DNA from: Aquificota bacterium
Lineage (GTDB): Bacteria > Thermosulfidibacterota > Thermosulfidibacteria > Thermosulfidibacterales > B14-G1
Assembly (NCBI GenBank): GCA_015486015.1
Contig: WFSL01000035.1
Coordinates: forward strand, 1 to 10,510
Length of the DNA stretch: 10,510 nucleotides
Direction of reading: 5' to 3'
The notes beneath the pieces are model-generated. The model made no database searches, was not told the DNA's origin, and saw nothing but the letters and a program-made list of their open reading frames with translations. The first letter of the stretch is position 1. Every line of letters starts with the position of its first letter. The translations under genes were made by a program, and so were the position numbers. Positions 5,203 to 10,510 of this stretch are shown here, one piece after another.

Positions 5203-6162
5203 CTATACCGCTATGGGGGTTTCCTCTACCACCTCTTGGAGCACCGTGTAAGTCCTGGAGTTTCTCTGGGCATCCCTCTTCTTGGCTATCTCTTGGAGCT
5301 GGGCAAGATAGGCTGCCATGTCCACCTCCTTCCCCTTTTTGGTAAGCTCGTCCAATAGGCTCCTATAGAAGGAGACGATCTCACTTATAAGGTCTATCGA
5401 ATACTCTCTTCCCTGAATCTTGAGGCAGTCCACACCCGCATCCAAGTAATAAGGAAGGTTGGAGAACGCCAGGAACATGTCGTTTCTGAGATGGGCCCTT
5501 TCCCCATTTTCCATCATCCACCGGGCCTTACATATCCTGTGGCAATAGCCTCCTCGGTTGGGAGAACCCCAAAAGTGGTTTTTGCCCTCCTCATCCCATT
5601 TCCATTGGTATCGGAAATAACTGGACATGAGGCACTTACCCAAATAGGTAAAACAGGTATTGGAATGTAGGAATACCTCCATTCCTACATCTACATACCG
5701 TTTGATCTCACCAATCTCCTCCACAGTGAGATTGCACGGGGCCACCACCATGTCCACCCCAATCTCTCGATAGAAGCGGAGGTCCTCAATGTTGAGGGCG
5801 TTTGCCCCTGCACTCACGTGGACCCTTAGCATAGGGTACCGCTCCTTTGCCATAAACATGGCCCCTGGGTCTGTAAGGATAAGCCCATGGACGCCCCATT
5901 GGGCGAAGCGATCTACCTTTTCAAGAAAGAGCCCCATCTCCAAGGGAGAAAAGTTGGTGTTGAGGGCTACCCTCACCTCTTTTCCCATCCCACTTGCCAA
6001 CTGACAGATCTCTCTTATCTCCCCATCAGGGAGTTCATACTGGGCCGTTCTTCTGCTCCACCCCAGTGCACCCACATATACGGCATCGGCACCTGCGAGC
6101 AGGGCCGCATAGGCCATCTCAATGCTTCCTCCAGGCGCCAAAAGGGTAACATTAGGCCTCAT
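5203..6162 (-). CDS. U32-family protein with UbiU-like Fe-S cysteines
   Basis: A 319-residue U32 'peptidase' family protein with a TIM-barrel-like start (LLAPGGSIEMAYAALLAGAD) and the family GADAVYVGALG motif. Cysteines at 170, 177, 207 and 246 reproduce the spacing of the [4Fe-4S] ligands I recall for E. coli UbiU (169, 176, 193, 232). The first pair is C-x6-C in TCFTYLGKCLMSSYF, and the last two are 39 residues apart in both proteins, the fourth just before the KIxGR element. An insertion of 14 residues sits between the second and third. UbiU with UbiV hydroxylates the ubiquinone ring without oxygen; other U32 members hydroxylate tRNA or rRNA bases. True protease activity is unlikely. It starts at ATG 6162, overlapping the UbiV-like gene by 11 bases. 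The substrate is probably not ubiquinone, since no other ubi gene is nearby. Confidence 0.9.
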   Translation of the reverse strand: MRPNVTLLAPGGSIEMAYAALLAGADAVYVGALGWSRRTAQYELPDGEIREICQLASGMGKEVRVALNTNFSPLEMGLFLEKVDRFAQWGVHGLILTDPGAMFMAKERYPMLRVHVSAGANALNIEDLRFYREIGVDMVVAPCNLTVEEIGEIKRYVDVGMEVFLHSNTCFTYLGKCLMSSYFRYQWKWDEEGKNHFWGSPNRGGYCHRICKARWMMENGERAHLRNDMFLAFSNLPYYLDAGVDCLKIQGREYSIDLISEIVSFYRSLLDELTKKGKEVDMAAYLAQLQEIAKKRDAQRNSRTYTVLQEVVEETPIAV

Positions 6163-7108
6163 GACTACGTTCCTCCTTGCTCACCTCTAAGGGGGTGATC
6201 TCCTCTCCCCCGAAGAGACGCCCAATGTAACGGTGCCCCGATCTTCGGAAGAGATATCCGTTGCAGAAGCCATACGGAGAGAGCTCAGATAAGAGCCCTA
6301 TATCCGATGGACCTACATACTCATCCATTCCCTGCGCTATCTTTTCCAAGGCTCTTCTGTAAATGGTACCCACGGTCTCTATGTATCTTGGGGATTCCCT
6401 GAGGGTCTGGATGTAGAAGGTCCTAAACCCCCTCCAATACAAAGAACCTAAGTACTCTAAGAGACAAAGATCCTTTCCACTCACTGTAGCACGCCCTATG
6501 TTCTTGAGGGACCACTTCCCAGAAGTAAGCCAGCATGGATTGAAACAGACATCTTCGCAAGAGCCTTCCCTGTGCTCCAAGATAAAACACCCTTCAGAAA
6601 TGCCTAAGGGGATCTTTCCGTGTATCTGGAGAGTGACTTTCGTGGGGGAGTGGGTCCTTATGTAGTTCACCTCCTCTAAGGAAAGCTCTGGACTGGGGAA
6701 GACCCGAGTCACCCCTTTCCTGTAAAGAAGACGAGCGGTCTCATGGGTGTAAAGATTTGCGAATACACCTAAGTGGATAGAGAATGGAAGGTGCATCCTC
6801 TCCGCCATCCGAACCAGCCCCAGATTGTGGACCTCTATGGCGTCCAAGGGGAGGATAGAGGCCCTCTCTAAGAGGCCCTCTATCCAGGGAAGGTCCCTAT
6901 TCCTTGGCACTGCGTAGAGGCTGAGGTAGCATTTCTTCCCTTGCCCCTTCACAAGATCCACGGACCTTTTTAAGAGCTCAAGATTGCTGGAGATGTTGCC
7001 CGGCACCTTGGGACAGGTGGGATCCCCCACATATAAGGCATGATAAGGTGAAAGGTCTGCCTCCTTAAGGATCTTCCATGTGGGAATGTGGGTGCTCAGC
7101 TCAAACAT
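6152..7108 (-). CDS. U32-family protein resembling UbiV
   Basis: A 318-residue divergent U32 protein. Features match UbiV rather than a generic U32 member: an early Cys32 in YVGDPTCPKVPG (compare the single N-terminal ligand Cys39 of E. coli UbiV), a central cluster Cys174, Cys184, Cys188, Cys192 in GCFILEH...SCEDVCFNPC (compare UbiV Cys180, 193, 197), the FPSPELSLEEV strand (compare PVELS), and a C-terminal FCNGYLFRRSG (compare SDCNGYWRR). These would hold one [4Fe-4S] cluster. UbiV works as a heterodimer with UbiU, and here the partner candidate follows with an 11-base overlap. The gene starts at ATG 7108, overlapping the third U32 gene by eight bases. The similarity is judged by eye and is strongest around the cysteines. 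Confidence 0.87.
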   Translation of the reverse strand: MFELSTHIPTWKILKEADLSPYHALYVGDPTCPKVPGNISSNLELLKRSVDLVKGQGKKCYLSLYAVPRNRDLPWIEGLLERASILPLDAIEVHNLGLVRMAERMHLPFSIHLGVFANLYTHETARLLYRKGVTRVFPSPELSLEEVNYIRTHSPTKVTLQIHGKIPLGISEGCFILEHREGSCEDVCFNPCWLTSGKWSLKNIGRATVSGKDLCLLEYLGSLYWRGFRTFYIQTLRESPRYIETVGTIYRRALEKIAQGMDEYVGPSDIGLLSELSPYGFCNGYLFRRSGHRYIGRLFGGEEITPLEVSKEERSHEA

Positions 7109-7946
7109 AGCTCTCTTCCTTCTTCATCCTCTCCCGCATGACCCTCACTAACGCCTCTATCCTCCTCCAACTCAGTCCCCTGGAGCCTATCTTGAAGGCC
7201 TTCACCCCTGCTTGGAGGAGGGCAGGCAGCCTCTCTATGTCCCAATACACCTGGGGAGACCAGTGCCACTCCTTCCCCGAGGTCTCCTTCCACTCCTGGG
7301 CGCAACTCCGATAGCACACCCCGCTCCTCTTAGAACTGCCTGACCAGATCACCGTCCTCAGCCCAGAATTCTCCAGGTTCATATCAAAATAGCTGCTCAT
7401 TCTGCAAATCCCCAGGAGAGTAGCACGGCATCTCACGCCAAAAAGCATTACTTCTGTTTCTATTCCCCTGGTGGACAGGGAGTATGCGAGCTCCTGGATC
7501 TCCTCAGTGGTGAGATGGGGCGAGAGGACCACCCTCTTTGCTCCCAAATCACCCCAGTAGTGAGCCTCCTCCAAAGAGAGGACCACTGCCCCTAAGCTTG
7601 CGTGAAGCTCTACCTCTGGGAACTCTTCGCAGATCATCGCTGCGAGAAACGGATCGCTACAGATTACACCGTCCACCCCTCCGCTTAGGGCCTTCTTAAG
7701 GGTGGCCCACGCCTGCTCCACCTCCATAGGGCCAGGCATAAGATTGAAGCTCAAAAGCACCCTCTTTCCGTGCGCATGGCCCTTTTGGCAGATCTCTTCC
7801 ACATCAAAGATAGAGAATTCCAACTCCCGATTGGAACGGCTCCACCCCCTTATCCCAAAGTAGAGTGCATCAACGTCCATATCAAGTATGTGGGGGAGTG
7901 AGCGGATATGGCTGCATGGTACTATAATCTCACACCGATTATCCAA
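7101..7946 (-). CDS. Third U32-family protein, UbiU-like but missing the fourth cysteine
   Basis: A 281-residue U32 protein and first gene of the operon. It shares the barrel start (VDALYFGIRGWSRS) and the region VRCRATLLGICRMSSYF with its UbiU-like neighbour. Cysteines 173, 181, 211 and 215 align with 170, 177, 207 and 211 of that neighbour, but the first pair is spaced x7 instead of x6. The position just before KIxGR, a Cys in the neighbour, is here Ala250 or Phe251 (GVKAFKIGSR). It may therefore bind a cluster differently, or serve as a structural or substrate-binding subunit. The start is TTG 7946, with GGAGAAAGGGG as ribosome site nine bases away and a divergent promoter upstream. No other start near the N-terminus keeps the first barrel strand. 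Confidence 0.87.
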   Translation of the reverse strand: MDNRCEIIVPCSHIRSLPHILDMDVDALYFGIRGWSRSNRELEFSIFDVEEICQKGHAHGKRVLLSFNLMPGPMEVEQAWATLKKALSGGVDGVICSDPFLAAMICEEFPEVELHASLGAVVLSLEEAHYWGDLGAKRVVLSPHLTTEEIQELAYSLSTRGIETEVMLFGVRCRATLLGICRMSSYFDMNLENSGLRTVIWSGSSKRSGVCYRSCAQEWKETSGKEWHWSPQVYWDIERLPALLQAGVKAFKIGSRGLSWRRIEALVRVMRERMKKEESYV

Positions 7947-7980
7947 AAGGAACTACCCCTTTCTCCTCGAGTCTATCTAA

Positions 7981-8010
7981 GATATATGGGCTTGGGATCC
8001 CTTTCGTCAA
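7981..8010 (-). promoter_or_regulatory. Promoter of the U32 operon
   Basis: On the minus strand TTGACG (8010-8005) and TATATC (7986-7981) are separated by 18 bases. Transcription would begin near 7973, about 27 bases before the TTG start at 7946. The inverted repeat at 7997-8015 covers the -35 box and part of the spacer. Confidence 0.55.
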
Positions 8011-8015
8011 GGGAT
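7997..8015. promoter_or_regulatory. Inverted repeat in the shared control region
   Basis: ATCCCTT (7997-8003) and AAGGGAT (8009-8015) form a perfect 7-base inverted repeat with a 5-base spacer, lying over the -35 box of the minus-strand promoter. It is a candidate operator; no regulator gene for it is recognisable in the window. Confidence 0.45.
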
Positions 8016-8022
8016 AGAAACC

Positions 8023-8051
8023 TTGACACCACAAACACAATGTGCTACTCA
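8023..8051 (+). promoter_or_regulatory. Possible promoter of the acyl-CoA synthetase gene
   Basis: A perfect TTGACA at 8023-8028 is followed 17 bases later by TACTCA (8046-8051), which is a poor -10. A strong -35 with a weak -10 is common for regulated promoters. The -10 lies inside the inverted repeat at 8041-8070. Confidence 0.4.
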
Positions 8052-8070
8052 AAACCCGGTTTGCAGCACA
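8041..8070. promoter_or_regulatory. Nested inverted repeat over the start of the acyl-CoA synthetase transcript
   Basis: The outer arms TGTGCT (8041-8046) and AGCACA (8065-8070) match perfectly. Inside lies the near-palindrome CAAAACC-C-GGTTTG with one unpaired A. The element covers the predicted -10 and transcription start of the plus-strand promoter, as expected of a repressor operator. It could alternatively fold as a hairpin in the leader of the transcript. Confidence 0.5.
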
Positions 8071-8102
8071 AAAACTCATCAAGCCTTTTAAGGAGGTGCA
8101 AC

Positions 8103-9779
8103 ATGGCTAAGATCCCAGAGAATTATTTCCCACCTAAGGAATACTGGCCTCAATATACTTATCCCGAGGAGTTCATTATGCCCGATAATCCCAATCCGGT
8201 TTATGCTCTTCTCGATAAGCATGTAGACGGGGGAAGGGGGAAGAGGACTGCGGTGATCTTTGGTGACAGGGTGATGAGCTATGCAGAGCTACAAGAGGCG
8301 TCCTGCCGTGTGGCTAACAGTCTTGCTGATCTGGGGGTAGAGAAGCAGGACAGGGTAGCCATAAGGATGGTCAACTGTCCCGAGGCCCTGATGGCCATCT
8401 TTGCCATAATGAGACTGGGTGCCATTCCAGTGCCCATGTCTCCGTTGTGGAGCAAGGATGAAATTGCTTTCACCCTTAACAACGCCGAAGGTAAGTATAT
8501 CATCGTCTCCGCCCCCCTCATGGAAGAGGTGGAGAAGGCCAAAGGTAACTTTCAGTATACCAAGAATGTGATAGTGGTGGGGGGGAACCCCAAGGACTGG
8601 GAGGCTAAGGGATACCTCTCCTTTGATCCCCTCCTTGAAAAGGGGAGCAGCAAAGTCTTCACGGAAAAGGTGGAGCCTGACGATATTGGCGTGATCCTCT
8701 ATACCTCCGGGACCACAGGCCCTCCCAAGGGATGCATCCATTTTGTAAAGGAGTTGCTCTGTGAAAGCTATTTGGTGAACAAGTATGTGTGGAGGCTGGT
8801 GGAGGGAGACATCCTGGGAGGCTCTGCCCCTGTCTCCTTTGCCGCCGGCTTCGGAACCTTTGCCCTCATCCCCTTTTATGGAGGGGCAACGGTGTGCCTC
8901 ATCGGGAAGTTCGCCCCTGACGTGCTCTTGGATACCATCCAGAAACACAAGGTTACTGTGCTTACGGGCCTTCCCACTGCGTACAGGGCCCTACTGCGCT
9001 TCCCCGACTTTGATAAGTATGACATAAGCTCCTTAAGAATGTCCACCACTGGTGGAGACGCCCTTGGTGTAGAGACCTTCAACGCCTGGTATGAGAAGAC
9101 CGGACAGTACATTTACGAAGGACTTGGAGCCACAGAGATGGTCCATCTTATCACTTCCAATGCGATAAACATGAAGCCTAAGGCAGGCTCTATTGGCCTC
9201 GCCCTGCCAGGTTTTGACATCAAGGTGCTGGACGAGAATGGAAATGAGTGCAAACCCGGCGATGTGGGCAAGCTCACCGTAGTGGGTCCAACAGGGCCTC
9301 TCTATTGGAAGCCCTATGCCGATAATGAGCGCCTCCTCAAGACCCAGAAGGAGTCAGTGGTTGAAGGGCGCGCCAAGCTGGGAGATGCAGTCTATACAGA
9401 CGAGGATGGGTATATCTTCTTTGTCTCCAGGGAGTCCGACATGATCAAGAGTTCTGGATACAGGATCGGGCCTGCGGAGGTGGAAGATGCCCTCAAGAAG
9501 AACCCTGCTGTGGCAGATGTAGGTGTTATTGGCTCTCCCGATCCCCTTAAGGGTGAGATCACAAAGGCGTATATCATCCTGAAAGAAGGGTACACAGCCT
9601 CTGAGGATCTCGCCAGGGAGTTGGTGGAGTTCTGCCGGGACTACATCGCTATCTACAAGCTCCCCCGGGCCGTGGCATTTTGCGACCAGTTGCCCAGGAC
9701 CCCCACAGGTAAATTGTTACGAAGGATCCTGAAGGAGTGGGATAAGGAAGAGAAATACCCCACCATCAGAATCTCATAA
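8103..9779 (+). CDS. Acyl-CoA synthetase (AMP-forming), benzoate/2-aminobenzoate-CoA ligase-like
   Basis: A 558-residue ANL-superfamily ligase that activates a carboxylic acid with ATP to an acyl-adenylate and then to a CoA thioester. The P-loop motif YTSGTTGPPKG is at residues 200-210, followed by GCIHF. YEGLGATE is at 338-345, GD at 427-428, the hinge/A8 region SRESDMIKSSGYRIGP at 442-457, and the catalytic lysine in PRTPTGK is Lys537. The N-terminus (NYFPPKEYWP, then VYALLDKHVDGGRGKRTA) and the SAPVSFAAGFG segment resemble the benzoate/2-aminobenzoate-CoA ligase branch more than long-chain or acetyl-CoA synthetases. The exact acid is not decided. ATG 8103 is chosen for its AAGGAGGTG ribosome site at 8090-8098; the frame continues open upstream to 7908 through the promoter region. 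It is divergent from the U32 operon and probably serves the same pathway. Confidence 0.95.
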   Translation: MAKIPENYFPPKEYWPQYTYPEEFIMPDNPNPVYALLDKHVDGGRGKRTAVIFGDRVMSYAELQEASCRVANSLADLGVEKQDRVAIRMVNCPEALMAIFAIMRLGAIPVPMSPLWSKDEIAFTLNNAEGKYIIVSAPLMEEVEKAKGNFQYTKNVIVVGGNPKDWEAKGYLSFDPLLEKGSSKVFTEKVEPDDIGVILYTSGTTGPPKGCIHFVKELLCESYLVNKYVWRLVEGDILGGSAPVSFAAGFGTFALIPFYGGATVCLIGKFAPDVLLDTIQKHKVTVLTGLPTAYRALLRFPDFDKYDISSLRMSTTGGDALGVETFNAWYEKTGQYIYEGLGATEMVHLITSNAINMKPKAGSIGLALPGFDIKVLDENGNECKPGDVGKLTVVGPTGPLYWKPYADNERLLKTQKESVVEGRAKLGDAVYTDEDGYIFFVSRESDMIKSSGYRIGPAEVEDALKKNPAVADVGVIGSPDPLKGEITKAYIILKEGYTASEDLARELVEFCRDYIAIYKLPRAVAFCDQLPRTPTGKLLRRILKEWDKEEKYPTIRIS

Positions 9780-9786
9780 CCCACTT

Positions 9787-9815
9787 GAGAAAGGGGCCTC
9801 AAAGGCCCCTTTCTC
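9787..9815. terminator. Hairpin between convergent genes
   Basis: GAGAAAGGGGCC (9787-9798) and GGCCCCTTTCTC (9804-9815) form a perfect 12-base stem with a 5-base loop. It lies seven bases past the acyl-CoA synthetase stop. The right arm falls inside the end of the Nudix gene, whose TGA is 9801-9799, so it can serve both convergent genes. No U-tract follows on either strand, so it may act as an RNA 3'-end stabiliser or need a factor to terminate. Confidence 0.7.
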
Positions 9816-10323
9816 CCACCTTTAACAATCCGTTCAGCTTAGAGATGTGGGCTACAGAGTCTTTGAAACATGTGAAAAGCAGATCTGGTAAATCCGAAGG
9901 TTTGAAGAACTTGGCATCTGCCGCATCATCCCCTGGTCTCAGTTCCCCACCTGTCACCTCCACCAGGTACATGATTACTAGGATATGTCCATAGATATCC
10001 GCCTGTTCGGAGTATGCCTCTATGATGCGTATGATCCTTCCCTCTAACCCTGTCTCCTCTTTCAACTCCCTCAGGCAGGCCTCCCTTGGACTCTCCCCCT
10101 CGTCTACAAACCCGGTAGGAAAGACCCAAGCCCCCTTTGCGGGTTCTACACCCCTTTTGATAAGAAGGATTTCGCCATCCCTCACGGGAATCGCGCCTAC
10201 AGAGGGGAGAGGGTTCTTATACTGAGTGAATCCGCAGGAAGGACACCGATTCCTTAAGCCCTTTTTCCCCTTCTTCTTTTCCAGCCTGGTACCGCAAAAG
10301 GGGCAGAAAACGAAGTCTCTCAT
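9799..10323 (-). CDS. Nudix hydrolase with N-terminal zinc ribbon
   Basis: A 174-residue enzyme that hydrolyses a nucleoside diphosphate linked to another moiety. The N-terminal zinc ribbon has Cys7, Cys10, Cys27 and Cys30 (CPFCG ... CPSCG), with YKNPLPSVGAI after it as in NADH-pyrophosphatase-like and ribbon-type Nudix proteins. The complete Nudix box spans 71-93 (G-x5-E-x7-REL-x-EE-x-GL, metal-binding Glu86, Glu89 and Glu90). It is shorter than NudC (about 260 residues) and lacks its N-terminal extension, so NADH, ADP-ribose or another dinucleotide are all possible substrates. ATG 10323 is preferred over the adjacent GTG 10326 because AGGAGG lies five bases upstream of the ATG and only two from the GTG. 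That ribosome site overlaps nothing but follows the DUF5320-like stop by two bases, so the two genes are co-transcribed. Confidence 0.93.
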   Translation of the reverse strand: MRDFVFCPFCGTRLEKKKGKKGLRNRCPSCGFTQYKNPLPSVGAIPVRDGEILLIKRGVEPAKGAWVFPTGFVDEGESPREACLRELKEETGLEGRIIRIIEAYSEQADIYGHILVIMYLVEVTGGELRPGDDAADAKFFKPSDLPDLLFTCFKDSVAHISKLNGLLKVGERGL

Positions 10324-10335
10324 CACGTCCTCCTG

Positions 10336-10510
10336 TCAAGGAGAAACCCTATGATCCACTCCCTGGGCCTTTTCCAACTCCTCTATTCTAGTTTTGACTT
10401 GCCTCAGCTCTTCTTCTAAAGCCCTTGCTTCTTCTTCTAACCAGTTTTTCTCATCCATAGGTCCAAGGGAGAAAAAAGGAGGGTATCCCCAAAAGTAACC
10501 TCTCCACCAC
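10336..10510 (-). CDS. C-terminal part of a DUF5320-like coiled-coil protein (partial)
   Basis: A frame enters from the right edge and stops at 10338-10336, giving 57 visible residues. The first part is aromatic and Gly/Pro rich (WWRGYFWGYPPFF). The rest is an acidic coiled coil (WLEEEARALEEELRQV, then TRIEELEKA). This matches the C-terminal half of small DUF5320 proteins, which start with a Gly-rich MGPMTGRG-type region and end in an E/L-rich helix. They are frequent in anaerobes near NifX/NifB-like and MinD-type Fe-S genes. Function is unknown. An in-frame ATG exists at 10458, but it lies inside the conserved-looking segment, so the gene probably starts outside the window. It is 12 bases upstream of the Nudix start. 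Confidence 0.6.
   Translation of the reverse strand, partial: WWRGYFWGYPPFFSLGPMDEKNWLEEEARALEEELRQVKTRIEELEKAQGVDHRVSP

Noticed and set aside
5203-7946. U32 proteins as secreted collagenase-type proteases
   Set aside because: No signal peptides, and the cysteine patterns fit Fe-S hydroxylase-type U32 proteins; the 'peptidase' label is historical for most of the family.
7908-8102. Upstream extension of the acyl-CoA synthetase frame by 65 residues
   Set aside because: It runs through the divergent control region and the start of the U32 gene, and its sequence is unlike any ligase N-terminus. ATG 8103 has a strong ribosome site and matches the family start.
8289-8948. 219-residue minus-strand frame inside the acyl-CoA synthetase gene
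   Set aside because: It is antisense to a clear ligase with all motifs, and has low-complexity His/Gly-rich composition and no ribosome site.
1-10510. CRISPR array, rRNA, riboswitch or insertion sequence ends
   Set aside because: No regularly spaced repeats, no rRNA-like conserved segments, no recognisable riboswitch core in the leaders, and no terminal inverted repeats flanking a transposase were seen on reading both strands.

Overview
The window looks like part of a bacterial chromosome of about 50% GC, with compact, same-strand gene packing and frequent GTG and TTG starts. Two Fe-S style proteins, a ferredoxin and an aryl-CoA ligase-like enzyme suggest an anaerobe, but no gene here fixes the phylum. 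There is no rRNA and no CRISPR array. Arg codons AGG/AGA and Ile codon ATA are common, as in many thermophiles; that is only a hint.

Positions 1 to about 2720 look like the end of an integrated mobile element. On the minus strand are the start of a possible replication gene, which runs off the left edge, and a small excisionase-like helix-turn-helix protein. Divergent from them, behind a consensus sigma-70 promoter, are a protein with a CGNR-like zinc finger and a tyrosine recombinase with an N-terminal zinc ribbon. The recombinase reading frame is broken twice, both times at a homopolymer where one added base restores it. A hairpin terminator and then tRNA-Thr(CGT) follow. The tRNA 3' end faces the recombinase, as expected for integration into a tRNA gene.

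Positions 2720 to 3530 hold tRNA-Thr, an unrecognised four-cysteine protein and tRNA-Ser(TGA).

Positions 3532 to 7946 are one tight minus-strand operon: three U32-family proteins, a hotdog thioesterase, a histone-deacetylase-fold hydrolase and a NIL-domain dicluster ferredoxin. Two of the U32 proteins carry the cysteine patterns of UbiU and UbiV, the Fe-S pair that performs oxygen-independent hydroxylation of the ubiquinone ring. The third is a UbiU-like paralogue that lacks the fourth cysteine. A divergent gene (8103-9779) encodes an acyl-CoA synthetase resembling benzoate/2-aminobenzoate-CoA ligases. The two transcription units share a 156-base control region with inverted repeats. I infer a pathway in which an aromatic or other carboxylic acid is activated to a CoA thioester, hydroxylated without oxygen by the U32 complex using electrons from the ferredoxin, and released or trimmed by the thioesterase and the deacetylase-fold enzyme. 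This is the most interesting system in the window and I cannot match it to a described pathway.

The right end (9787-10510) holds a hairpin between convergent genes, a zinc-ribbon Nudix hydrolase and the C-terminal part of a DUF5320-like coiled-coil protein.
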